A stretch of 60,510 nucleotides of DNA. It comes from Micractinium sp. NFX-FRZ (Eukaryota > Chlorophyta > Trebouxiophyceae > Chlorellales > Chlorellaceae). Positions within the stretch are counted from its first letter, which is position 1. The number at the start of each line of letters is the position of its first letter. The translations under genes were made by a program, and so were the position numbers. Below, piece by piece: positions 37,621-48,764 of this stretch. The notes beneath the pieces are model-generated. The model had not been told where the DNA came from and ran no database searches. It worked only from the letters and a program-made list of their open reading frames with translations. Where the stretch lies: contig JAPTJF010000394.1 of the NCBI GenBank assembly GCA_029339195.1, forward strand, positions 1 through 60,510, given 5' to 3'.

Positions 37621-40600
37621 ATGTTTCAGCGCTTCTTGAGCAGCTCAGGGGCCGGAGACGGCAAGCCCCAGCCCGCCCGACCGGCAAGCCCCGCTGAAGC
37701 ACTGCAAGAGCTGCAGCGACAAGTGGAGAAGCTCCGCGGGTATTACGACTTGGCCAGGGTGAGCCCAGCACGCGCCGTCAGGGTCTGCCCCCTTTACTGC
37801 TGCCGCCGCCGCCACCGCCGCCACTGAGCGGGCGCCTCTGCTGTTGCCTCCATACCTGCCCGTGCACCCGCCATACAGCCCCCTGCTGCATGCATCTGAC
37901 CCATTCGTGCCTTCCTTTCACACCTCGAAGGACGCTGTGGAGCGGGCATACAAGCAGGATGCTGCAGGGCAGCGCACCGAGGCAGCGCAGCTGTACCGCA
38001 CCGCCCTGGAAGTGCTTGCCGAAGGGCTGGAGGTGCCTGTGCCCAGCACTGGGCTGGATGCCTCACATTCCAACACCGCCAAGTGGCGGTCAGACATGCG
38101 CGGATGGCACCAGGGGGTGCAGGGGCGGCTGCGGGACCTAGGGTCGCCAGCGGCAGGCGCCGGCAGCAGCAGCAGCTCGCCGCGTCGATTAGCGGGACGG
38201 GCGGCGGGTGCGCCGCCGCCCAACCCGCTGCGCAGGCTGCCGTCGCACCCGCCGCAGCAGCCACAGCGACAGCAGCAGCACTATGCACCGGCAGCAGCAG
38301 CAGCAGCAGCGCGAGGGGCGGTGGCACGCCCAGCAGCAGCAGCAGCAGCTGGGGGCAGTAGAAGTTCAAAAGAGGAGCAGGAGTTTGAAGAGCGGGTGCT
38401 GGATGATGTTCTGGACACAGCGCCCAGCGTGGCGTGGGATGACGTGGCGGGACTGGCAGCTGCCAAGCAGGTGGGGAGGGCTGCAGAGGGCGGCCTGCCG
38501 GCAGGCGGGCAGGCGGGCCAGGTTGCGGGGCAGCGCCTGTTTTGGAGGTCAGGGTGCGTACTTGCATGCCTTTCGTCCCTGCTTCCAGAAGATTGGCCAA
38601 TTCAGTACTCAGCTGGTTGGCCGAGCTTTCTGTATCCCCGACATCTACACCCCTCCATATCAATACCATCTGTCCCCCGCCTGCTCGTGCACCACCTGCT
38701 CGTGTGCTCCCCTCTGCAGGCCCTCCAAGAAATGGTCATCCTGCCCACGCTGCGGGCAGACCTGTTCCAAGGCCTGCGTGCGCCGGCACGTGGCCTGCTG
38801 CTGTATGGCCCCCCAGGTGCGCGCTGCTTGCCATGCACCCTTGCGGTGTGCGCTTGCACGTTCTGCGTCGGCGCCTGGGCCAATTTCTTAAATCCATGTG
38901 GCCAACCCCGTGCTAGCACTGCCCGCCCTGCCACCCTGCCTCAGCTTCCGGAACCCGCTGCGAACAGTGGCCACTACTATGCCAGCCGGAGCAAGCAGCA
39001 CGTGATCACTGACAGCCCCTGACCTGCCACCGGTATCCCGGCACTGCAGGCAACGGCAAGACGATGCTGGCCAAGGCGCTGGCTCACGAGGCCAAGGCGC
39101 TCTTCTTCAACATCTCGGCAGCCTCGCTCACCAGCCGGTGGGTGCCCGCACGCGTTTTTGTGTGCATTTATGGGTTATCTGCAAGCTGCAGTGCATGATT
39201 CCTGAGCCGCTGTTCGTGTTCAGCCTCTCAGCGCGGCTATGAGGCACCCACCTAGCCAGCCACAGGACGAGGCCATGCCAAACACTGGCAGCGCCACCCG
39301 CAGGGTGGTGTACCCACCTGCATTGCCTGCCCCCCTGCCTCCCCCCTTGCCCTCAGGTGGCATGGCGACGCCGAGAAGCTGGTGCGCGCGCTGTTCCGGG
39401 TGGCCTCCCGTGGCCAGCCCTCCATCATCTTCATTGGTGCGCAAGAGGGTGCATGAAGGCTGATGCGCGGCGAGCAGAAGTGCTCAGGCCTCTCCTGAGC
39501 ACGGCAGTGCCGCCGCTGCGGCCGCTGCTGCTGCGGCCGCTGCTGCTGCTGCTGCTGCTGTCTTGAGGTGGCAGGGCATCCGCCGGCGCGCCCCCGCATG
39601 CGCTCCCAGGCAACACCCTGCCGCGCCCCCTGCCTGCCACTCCTGCGCTCGTAGAACAGCTGGCCTCGCAGCTTGTTTAACAAATGCCTACTGTCTTGCA
39701 GACGAGATTGACAGCATACTGTCGGAGCGTTCGTCGTCAGAGCACGAGGCGAGCCGGCGGCTCAAAACAGAGTTCCTGGTGCAGGTGAGTGAGGGCGTCA
39801 CAGGGAGGTGGCACGCCGCCTGCGGGGGGATGGGCGCAACTGTTTGGGCCGGGAGGGGGGCCTGCCGCTCCTCTCATGCCGCAGCTGTCCCACGTGTGAC
39901 CCAGGAGGACCTTGCCAACATTGGCATGATGCCCATCCCATCGTTGCACGCCTGCGCACCCCTTCCCGCCATCACCGCCCCCTACCTCATGCACCCTCCC
40001 CTCCCCTGCAGTTTGATGGGGTTGCTGGCAGCTCAGACCGGGTGGTGGTGATCGGGGCCACCAACCGGCCGTGGGAGCTGGACGATGCGGTGGGTGGGAG
40101 GATGAGTGTGTGGTTTCATGTGGTGCATGCGGCGGCAGGTGTGGTGAGAGTTCATGTGCAGTGCGAGGTGGGCCGCTAGTGGCTGTTCGTTTTGCGGGAG
40201 CAGGCAGCAGTGGGCACGAGCGCGCAGGGCCAGCAGGCACCGTGCGGCAGTGGCTAGAGAAAGGGACCGGTGCATGAGGCGCAGTACATGCGCAGGTGGG
40301 ACACCACGGTCCGCGGCAGGGGAGCACCCCCCTGCCCTGCCCCCTCACCTTCCCCTGCACTGCCACTCATGCTTGGCCCCCCCACCCCACTTCACCCCAC
40401 CCCACCCCCTCAGGTGCGGCGGCGGCTGCCCAAGCGGGTGTGCGTGCCGCTGCCAGACGCCGCCGCGCGGCGCGCCATGGTGCAGCACCTGCTGCGCGGC
40501 CAGCGGCACAAGCTGGGGGCGAGGGACCTGGAGCGGGTGGTGGCTCTCACAGGTGGGTGGCTCCCACTAACGGCTATGGATGAGGGAGAAGCAGTTTGAG

Positions 40601-41279
40601 CAGTGGTGGGACGGCAGGGCGGGGTGGCGAAAAGGGTTGGGCTTGGGCCCACAGGGGCGGGCAATGAGGGAGGGGTGAGGGAGCTCAGGCGGGTCGTGTG
40701 ACGCACACAGTGGGCACCCCGAGGCCAATGCCTCGTGCCGCCCTGGCCCTTGATTGCCTGCAGATGGCTACAGCGGCTCCGACCTGGCAGCGCTGTGCAA
40801 GGAGGCCGCCATGCTGCCCATCCGCGAGCTGGGGCCCGCTGTGGCAACCGCGCCGGCAGAGTCGGTGAGGGGTTGGGGCAGCGAGGGAGGGGGGGAGGGG
40901 TAGCCAGGCATGGGAGGGCGCTCGGCAAGCAGGGGCAATCCGTGAGCTGGGGCCCGCGGTGGCAGAACACACTGGCAGCAGCTGGGGGTGGGGCAGTGGT
41001 GAGGCAGGGAGGAGTGGAGGCACTGGGATGCTGGACCCTGATGTGTGAGGCCGGTGTGGGTGCTGGCAGGTAGACTGCAGGCAGCTGGATAAGATGCACA
41101 ACTTCCGCACCCTGCTCAACCCTCTACATGTGCCCCGCACTCCTCCTGCCCCCCCGCAGGTGCGCCCCATCACTGTGCGCGACTTTGAGGCAGCTGTGCA
41201 CGCCATCAAGCCCTCAGTCAGCCGAGACCAGCTGCGGCGGTTCCAGGAGTGGACCCGAGAGTACGGGATGACCAGCTGA
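37621..41279 (+). CDS. Spastin-like AAA ATPase (MIT domain plus meiotic-clade AAA), microtubule severing
   Basis: Exons 37621-37758, 37931-38470, 38720-38816, 39050-39137, 39357-39436, 39702-39784, 40012-40089, 40414-40552, 40764-40864 and 41160-41279 join in phase to 487 residues. Residues about 35-110 form a MIT-type three-helix region ([34 protein letters not shown]), closely resembling plant spastin. After a Gln/Ala-rich linker the AAA module begins with [20 protein letters not shown]. Walker A is GPPGNGKTM (split by an intron), pore loop 1 [14 protein letters not shown], Walker B IIFIDEID (also split), SRRLKTEFL, sensor 1 GATNRP, arginine-finger region RRRLPKRV, sensor 2 area [16 protein letters not shown], and the C-terminal helix [16 protein letters not shown]. 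All catalytic elements are present, so an active hexameric severing enzyme is expected. No N-terminal membrane hairpin is seen. Confidence 0.93.
40933..40990 (+). repeat. Partial duplicate of spastin exon 9 in the following intron
   Basis: The segment reading ATCCGTGAGCTGGGGCCCGC repeats the end of exon 9 at about 40820-40845 with only synonymous differences, then diverges. It still encodes IRELGPAVA in one frame. It lacks the first half of the exon. Confidence 0.75.
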
Positions 41280-41490
41280 GGGGCAGGTCTGCGGCTATGT
41301 CGCACATTTCCCGGGGCCGGCCCTCCCGCCAGCCCCAGACGATGCGGAACCTGCTCAGTCCACCCCCCTCTTTCGTGGTACCCACTCGGTACTGCTTGCT
41401 GCCCGCCCAGCCTACCATGTCCTCTGTTCCCCCCCCCATTCTTCATTCTTTACCACCTTTTTCTGATGTGCGCAAGTCAATGGACACGAA

Positions 41491-41495
41491 TGTAA
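41491..41495 (+). terminator. TGTAA polyadenylation signal of the spastin-like gene
   Basis: TGTAA 212 bases after the stop at 41279, leaving only about 160 bases to the next start codon at 41654. Confidence 0.65.
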
Positions 41496-41653
41496 TACAA
41501 ATTACGCCTGGGAAGCTGGTGCAGATCGCTGGGGCTGGCAGGTGGCATGACAGGTGGCGGCACCAATGTGGACCACAGAGGCTGGGCCGCAAGGGCCTCC
41601 GACACCACAATTGGACCTCGAGTCTGTCTTCTGTGACAATCTGTTCGGTTTCA

Positions 41654-43509
41654 ATGAGCGGAGGCGGGCGCCGGCCCCCATTTGGGGGCTTCTTTTCAGA
41701 CCCGTTCTTTTCAGGCGCGTTTGACAGCTTCTCCCGAGTTGACAACATGATTTCTAGCATGTTCTCCGATCCGTGGGGAGCACAGGGCGGCGGCCAGCGG
41801 CAGGTGAGCGTGGGGACGGTAGCTGCAGGCACTTTCGCTTCCAGAACGCGTGCGGGGGAGGCGCTCTATCAGCCAGCAACCCCTGTTCTAGCGCCGGATG
41901 CGGTGACCGAGCGGTTGGGCGTCTCCAAGGCCGCGGACAGGCCCTCATGCCACCCAGGCCCGCAACCCTGAGACTCCCGCCACCGCCCTGCAGGCACGCC
42001 AGCGCAGCAGCAGCACAGCACGTGAGATACCGATTGAAGGCCCAGATCGTGAGGAGGAGGAGGAGCCCACCGTGCCACACAGGTGAGCCGCATACAGGAC
42101 TGAATGACAATGCCGTCGGCAGCAGCTGCGTACTTCGCTGCCCCGCCTGTGCACCACTGTTGGCACGGTGCCCAACGCCAGCCATGCTCAGCACCAGCAC
42201 ATCCCACCCCACGAACTCCGGTGCCTCGCCAGCGTGCCCCAACGAACAAGCATGCTGCCAAGCACGCAAGCCCAGCCGTTGCGCTCCTCACCTGCAGTGC
42301 TAACTTGCTCCCCATCCTCGTAGTTGGTGCCCCACTCCGCCCTGCCTGCGCCTTGCAGGGTTGCGCTCGCCCACGGGCAGCACCGCGTTAGACCACTACG
42401 CTTGCTGACGTGCCCCCTCCTGCACCCTCTGCCCGCCCCCCCTGCTGCCCTGCAGGCTGACGGGGCCGCTCATCCACGAGCTGCCCGACCACGAGGAGCT
42501 GCAGCTGCACCCCCACCTGCTGCCCAACACCACAAGCCACCCAGACACGGTGCAGGAGCCGGAAGGTGGGGGGGGGGTGTGGGTGGGGGGGGGGGGCGGC
42601 GGCCAAGGAGGGCTGGGAGGGGTGTGGGGACGCAGGGGCCAGGGGAGGCAGGGCAGAAGGGAGGAGGGAAGGAGGGAAGGAGGGAAGGGGTGTGAGAGCA
42701 ACAGGTTGGAAAGCAGGGGGCAGGCTGGAGGTTGAGGGGGCCGGGGGACAGGTAGGCTGGGCAGCGGGAAGGCTTGTCCTTGGGCACAACAGGCGGCGCA
42801 AGGGCCGCCCTGAGAGGGGCGCAGGCAGGCGGGGCCGCTGCATGTGGCCAGGGGCACCCAGAAACCACCCCAGTGCCAGGGCATGGCACGTGTCTGGTGC
42901 ACTCAAGGGCGTGTGCCCTTCTGCTGGCTGTTGCATTGCGACCTGTTGATGCCGGCAAGCCTGCCTTACAGTAGTGGCAGTGATGACAGGGCGTGCGGCT
43001 GCATCAAGACTGCTCATTGTCTGGCTTAAGCTGGAACCAAGTGTGAGCTCAGCTAATGCTGCACAGCCCTGCCTGACTTGCCTCTTCATCTGCAGACCAC
43101 AGCGCCCGCCCGTACCAGCACTACCACCCTCCAGAGCAGCCCTCCTGGCAGCCTCCGCTGCCGCCGCTGCAGCAGCAGCAGCAGTACGGCCAGCCCACGA
43201 CCTGCAGCCAGGCCCAGGCAGCAGACCCCCTAGCAGCCATGGGCACCGGCCCACCGCCAGCTTTTGCTCCCTACCCCCAGCCGCCGCCGCCACCACCGCC
43301 GCGACCGCCGCCAGCGGTGCGTACCGCTGGCGGTGCTGCCACGTCAGCAGGTGATGAGCCGGGCTCCCCGCTGCTTGTGCACTTGGCAGAGGGGATGTTG
43401 ATCAGTGATGAATCACCTCGCCGCTTCCAGCACCTGCCCTCAGCTGGCAGCGAGCAGCATGCCGCGCCCTGGCCGCCCAGCGGCCACTCAGCAGGCCAGC
43501 AGTGGGGTC

Positions 43510-43542
<33 letters not shown>

Positions 43543-44620
43543 GCGCTCCGGCTGTCCCAGCCGACTGGCTGACCGGCGCACCAGCCACTGCTGCAGCTGC
43601 TCCGCCAAAGCAGCAGCAGCAGCGGCTGCAACAGCGGCGCCGCTCTGCAGCGGAACCGTCCGCCGATGAGCATGGGGCAGGGCTGTTTGTGCGAACTCCC
43701 AATTCCCAGACGCCGCCCGCAGGTGCGGTTTTCGGTTCACCGCCTGAAGATGCAGTAGCAGGCGCCGCCACGGCTGCTGCCCCAGTGCTGGAGCCTCCTG
43801 GACGGGCGCCTGCTAGGGTCAGGTGAGATTCAAAGGGGCAGGTGGGGTGCAGGTGCCGGCGTGCTGCCGCCAGGCTTGCTCGGCTTCTATGTGCTGTGCT
43901 GCAACCCTGAGGCTCTTCTTTTCTTCGGCTGAGCACTAGCGAACACGGGTCTCTGCACGGCGCCTGTGGCTGCAGGCGTCTCTGGCAGGCTCTCTTGGCC
44001 GCGCTGAGCAGCTGCCTGTGCTGCTGGCGGCGGCGGCATGCTGGCCGGACGGCAGGTGGATAGGCGGGCGGGCGGGCGGGCGGGCAGGACATGGTCTCAG
44101 CGTTGAGTGAACTGCAGCTGCACCTCTGACTCTCTGCTCTCTGCTGCCTAGCAGGAGTGGTGAGCCGGGGAGCCCCATTGACCTCATTGACCTGACTGGC
44201 CCCAGCAGCAGCAGCGGCAACGGCGGCAGCCAGCCAGCCGGTGACCCTCCGCCTGCTGCGCAGCCCCCTGGTAGCGCTAGCACCGCGCCCGCAGGGACGG
44301 CCAGGCGGCAGCGCCGCCCCAGCTCCCGCTCCCCCGCCTTTCAACAGGCTCAAGAGGAGGCTGTGGACCTGGCAGCGCAGCGGGCACGCCGGCAGCGGGG
44401 GCGGGGGCGGCAGGTGCGCAGCCGCAGCAGCTGGCAGGGCGGGTCAGATGCCGAGGTGGAGGAGGGAGGAGACCAGGCACCCCTGGCAGGGCTTCCTGTC
44501 GGAGAGGAGGATCCAGACTGGAACCCCCGGCCCCAGCAGCAGCCGCTGCTGCGCGCCATGCCCTCGGGCACCCGCACCCCGCCAGCCTTCAAGCGCACAC
44601 GGCGCGGGGGCGCCGGCTGA
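41654..44620 (+). CDS. Mlf-like (myeloid leukemia factor-related) protein with C-terminal SUMO-interacting motif
   Basis: Exons 41654-41803, 41994-42082, 42456-42565, 43096-43822 and 44155-44620 join in phase to about 513 residues. The N-terminus (FGGFFSDPFFSGAFDSF, NMISSMFSDPWG) and the following acidic segment leading to LTGPLIHELPDHEEL resemble plant Mlf-like proteins, which share Phe/Asp/Pro-rich repeats and a GPIIEEL-type motif. The rest is long, disordered, Pro/Gln-rich sequence, including a run of ten Gln. Near the C-terminus, SPIDLIDLTGPSSSS is a textbook SUMO-interacting motif with adjacent serines, followed by an Arg-rich stretch (RARRQRGRGRQVR) and a basic end (KRTRRGG), consistent with a nuclear protein. 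The last intron ends TAGCAG, a tandem acceptor that adds or drops one residue. No TGTAA is seen before 45157. Confidence 0.65.
42566..42597 (+). other. G-quadruplex-forming motif at the start of an intron
   Basis: Starting exactly at the 5' splice site of intron 3 of the Mlf-like gene, the transcript strand carries long G-runs with short loops (GTGTGGGTG between them), so the donor itself sits in a potential RNA G-quadruplex. Confidence 0.6.
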
Positions 44621-45157
44621 GGATGACGGAAGAGGAGCCGTCACACTCTGCTTCCTCTTCGAAAAACAAAAAATGTGTCTACTCGCTATGCTTCTTGCCC
44701 TGCTCAATCCTGCTGCTTGCTCATGTAGTTTAGCCTGCCATTTTCCTTGCCACCTTCACCGCAGTGTTCGTGTAGCTTTGCTCAGCAAAGGGCCCACAGC
44801 CGGCAACCCAGGTGGAGCAATTCTGGCCAGCAATGCAGAGCCATCACCCTGCCCGGTGCACTCTTGAGCTGGCTGCAGCTGCATGTGTTGTCAGCTACTT
44901 AAAGAGAAGGTCAAGGGAAGGTCGAGGAGGGGGACATAAGGAACAAGAGAGCAGGGCATGGAAAGGCAGTGCGGAGGCGGTCGCGCATTCTCAGGAGGCA
45001 AAGAGGGAAGCAGTGAGGCAAGTACAGGAGGGCAGGGCAGCCCAGTCGCAGGGCGGGAGAGAGAACGCATGGGGGAGAGACAAAACCTGTATCTAGCCAG
45101 TCTTAAGAGGGTGCTTGGCAGCTGCCCACAGCTGGCGGCAGGCCGGCGAGCGCCCGA
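44621..45157. other. Convergent intergenic region
   Basis: 537 bases between the stop codons of the Mlf-like gene (+) and the first surface-protein gene (-). No gene and no TGTAA on either strand; TGTAG variants at about 44724 and 44769 may serve instead. Confidence 0.4.
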
Positions 45158-47609
45158 CTAGATCATGGGCGCCTGCAGACCGGACCGCTTGCTGCCCTGG
45201 CCACGAGCATAGTACCAGGCAGCAAAGGCGCACGCGCACACAATGGGTACTCCCAGGCCAATGCCCAGCCCCACGCCCAGCGCCACAGCGTTGCTCTTCT
45301 TCTTGGGCGCGTCCAGCGGGGCGCCGGGGAGAGTGGCCGCAACGACATCCGCCGCCAGCGCCTCCGGGCTGGTGGCTACCGCAAACTGGGCGGGGGTGAT
45401 GGTGCCGTTGATCAGGCCAAGCACATGGTCGGCAAGCGTCGTCTGTGCCACCACGACGGCCTGCAGGTACCACAGTGAGGGTTGTCAGCAGGCCCCCCTG
45501 TTTGCTGCACCTGTAGCGGTACAGGGTGGCCATGACAACCACATCCGTTGTCACCACACTCCGAACATCCCATGTTCACCCCTGCTCGCATTCCTGCCCC
45601 GCCCCGCCCACCCACCCTTTGGACGTTGTTGACATCGGTTGAGCTCTCGATGATGGTGTTCAGCGCCGCAATGGCGTTGGAGATGGCGGCCAGCGTCTCG
45701 GGGTTGATTGTGGTGAGCTCTTGAGCTGGGATGCCGCTAGATGAGGCGATGGTGTTTGCCGACATGAGCAGCGCCTCCACTGTGGCACCCTGGCCGAGGT
45801 CTGCAGGGGTCGGCAGCCAGGGAGGCGGTGATGTCAAGCATGCACGGGGGAATGATGGATGCAAGGTGTGCACGCAGGCGATTGAGCAGGAGGTCGGCAT
45901 GTGTTGACAAAGGTGGTGAGCGCACAGCATGCAAGCATCCCCCTGCGCTGTATACAGATGCTTGGCTGAAGAACACTCAGCGCCCTCCCACCGACCACTC
46001 ACCGACAGTCGTGGTCAGAAGCCGGCGGCGGGTGCTGCCAGACATCATCTGCTGTGCCAGAGCAGCCAGCATGGACTTGCGGGCGACAGGCAGGTGCTCG
46101 CTGCTCTTGGTCAAAAACTTGGCGGAGGTGAGTGTCAGCTGCAGCAGCTGCACCTCGCGGCGGTACACCTTGCGGCTGTCAGCCTCCCCAGCGATGAAGC
46201 CCTGCGGGAGGTGCAGCAGGTGAGGCCATCAGCTGGGATGGCACATTGAAGAGCATGCGGTGTGCAGATGGCGGCAAGCAATGCCGCCGTCCCTCTCCTC
46301 GCGCCTCAAATCCCATCCGCAAACCCCACCCCTCCCAGAAATCACCGCCAGCGAATCAGTGGTCAGGAGGGCGTAGTTAATGGGCAGAGACAGGGAGGCC
46401 AGCAGCGTGGGCAGGGTCAGGTTCCTCGAGGAGCCGTGCACAAGGAGGGAGGTAAGGGGTGACACAGTGGCCTTGGTGGTGCAGGAGGTTGGGCGCGGCG
46501 CGGCGTAGGGGAAGTGCACCGCCAGTAGAGTTGTGGAATCGTGGCAAACGCTGCTGCCTGCCGCAACCTGTTCAAAGAGGGGGATGGTGCAGTGTGGGAA
46601 TGAAGTCGGGTGGGTGCAGGCTGCAGGTGCCAAAGAAGTGGGGCGAACCTCACCAGGCGGGGACACGCTGTGGGTGCCTCCACCCTGCCAGGCAACCGCG
46701 TGCCACTCCCTGCGCCCCAACCAAGCCTCACACCACAAGCCCGCCCACCGCTTTGCTGGACTCGGAGGCAGGCACCAGGTAGAGGGTGCCGAGGGCATCA
46801 GCAGTGGTGCCGCTGGCAAAGGAGAAGGTGCCGATGGTGACGGTGGCAAGTGGCTCGCCGGAGGATTGGGAGCCGTCGCTGCTGGAGTCGGCAAACACCT
46901 CGCAGGAGGTCAGGTAGCCTGCGGGGGAGGAGCAGGAAGGAGGGGTTAGCTCAAGGCGGGGATGGTCGCGGACGGATGAGGCGCGGTGAGTTTCTGTACG
47001 CCGGCAGTGCAGGCAGGTCGGGACGGTCCAGCGTGAGCGGTGCTGGGGAAGGGGAGCAGGCGCTCCCACGTGCGCGCACCGTCATACGCAACGCCGGTGC
47101 AGGGCGGCAGGGAGGCGGGAGTAGAGGGTTCACCGCTCTGCCCAACGTCTCCAGGGGCCGGAGAGGGGGAGGAGGAGGGAGCGGGTGAGGGGGAGGGTGA
47201 CTTGGGCTCTGGTGAGGGTGAGGGGGAGGGTGACTTGGGCTCTGGTGCGGGCGAGGGAGACGCGGAGGGCTCGGTCGTGGGGGAGGGGGAGGGGCTGGGC
47301 GAGCCGTAGTACCCGCCGAAAGACTGCACGCCGTACGTGCGGGCCGCCCAGGCGGAGCCGGGCGCGGGAGTACCAGCCTTCTCCGACCTAAACAGGCTCG
47401 TGAACTGTGGGATGGGGGGCATGTGAAATGGGTGGGACGAGGGGCGGGGGCAAGTCGACATCTGCGCACTTGGTGGGTGCTGCCCCGCCGGGCGGCACCA
47501 AAGCCCTGCTGGCACTCACCAGCTCCTCCGCCTCCAGATCGGCGTCCTCAGCACGTATGGCGCACGCCCCGGCCAGCAGAGCCACGGTCAGCAGCAGCCT
47601 GACGCGCAT
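45158..47609 (-). CDS. Type I membrane surface glycoprotein with (Ser-Pro)n stalk, paralog A
   Basis: Exons in transcript order 47609-47520, 47404-47080, 46918-46749, 46567-46346, 46201-46003, 45800-45616 and 45460-45158 join in phase to 497 residues. A clear signal peptide (MRVRLLLTVALLAGACAIRA) leads into an acidic stretch, then a Ser-Pro repeat region (EPKSPSPSPSPEPKSPSP), a likely hydroxyproline O-glycosylation site in green algae. Next come a small cysteine-bearing domain (GVAYDGYLTSCEVFAD, ALGTLYLVPA), a block with KATVSPLTSLLVHG and LPINYALLTTDSLA, an Ala-rich helical part and the juxtamembrane VLGLINGTITPAQFAVATSP. One membrane helix (ALGVGLGIGLGVPIVCACAF) and a short basic cytoplasmic tail follow. 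Paralogous along its length to the gene at 50420-55992. The VSPLTTL-type block resembles segments in bacterial secreted proteins, but I cannot name a family. Confidence 0.85.
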
Positions 47610-48764
47610 CTTGGGCGGCTGCGGCGGGCGGTCAACAAGTGGTTGTGCGGCGGTAGGGGCGCCGGCAGCCTGGAAGCGGAACTGCGCAGGGCGGGGCGCG
47701 GGCGACGGATCACCCGGTCAGGAGAAGGCGGCGAAGCTGCAGAGAGGCGGGGGCCTCTGCAGCGGCCCAACCGAATGGCTGCGATGGGCGCTACCGAACG
47801 ACTGCCCCCCGCGGCCTGGGACGCTGTGAGGGCGCTGCAATTTTGCTACCAGGACGCTTGCGGAACGGGCGGGGCAACTGCGGGCTGGTTTGGGTCGCAC
47901 CTGCAGCCGGCCAGCTTTCGAAGGCGGGGTCGGCCTGGGCAGGGAGGCTGTGGGCTTGAAAGGACGGAGAGAGCTGGTCAGCGGCAGAACCGAGAAAGAA
48001 TGGGAAGGAGGGGCCGCCTGGGGCTGAAGTGCGTTCAGACACGTGAGCACGGCGCATGCAAATGCCGGGGGCCCCTCTCGCCTCTTCAATCCAACCGCAT
48101 TGCTACATAAGAGTGGCAACATCGAGTGACAGCGTTGCCTGGGCGCCGCAGGGCTGCCCTGCCCACCCACCACCACCACCGCCGCCGCCGCCGCCTGCCG
48201 CTGTCTGTCACCGCTGTTGGGTGCTGGCGGAGGTGCAGACACTGCCACGGAGCCAATCGCGTGCAGCCGGTCACCTATTTTTGATGGAGTCCTACGTTGA
48301 CGACGTCTTCGTGTCTCCCGCGGCGGCACAGGCCCAGGCGCGACCTGTCCAGCGGCGCCGCTCGCCGGGTGTGCAGCACCCACCATGAGCACCCACTGCC
48401 CGCTCGCCTCCCCAACCGCCAGTTGCCTGCCCTTGTGATAACGGCGGGTCATGATATGTTCACGCTATGCTTCACATGTCTTCCTTGGTCCGGAAATATA
48501 TGCTGGGTGGGCAAAGCCAAAACACGATGTGCCCTTTGGCAGGGCAGGCGGCTGCCCGGCGAGCGCACCGACATGGTGTGCCGGGTGCCAATGGCCGGCA
48601 GAGCAAGCGGGCGATCAACAGGGCAGTGCGGAAGAAGGTGGAAACGCGGTCATGGGGAAGTATGAAGGACAGGGAATCGAGTGGTGTCTTAAAGACGAGA
48701 TGCAAATGGTATGGGGCAGGGACAGGGAGGGGTGCTGTGCGCTGGCGGCGAAGCACCCACCACC
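47610..48764. other. Upstream region of paralog A
   Basis: 1.15 kb with no convincing gene. A 34-codon plus-strand ORF (48284-48388, starting MESYVDDVFVSP) has neither a recognised family nor a nearby TGTAA, so it is not called. A (CCACCG)n-like tract lies at 48167-48197. Confidence 0.4.

Noticed and set aside
40933..40990. Functional mutually exclusive exon of the spastin gene
   Set aside because: It lacks the DGYSGSDL sensor-2 half of exon 9, so using it in place of exon 9 would break the ATPase.
48284..48388. 34-residue plus-strand small protein (MESYVDDVF...)
   Set aside because: No splice partners, homology or poly(A) signal were found; a frame of this length is expected by chance.
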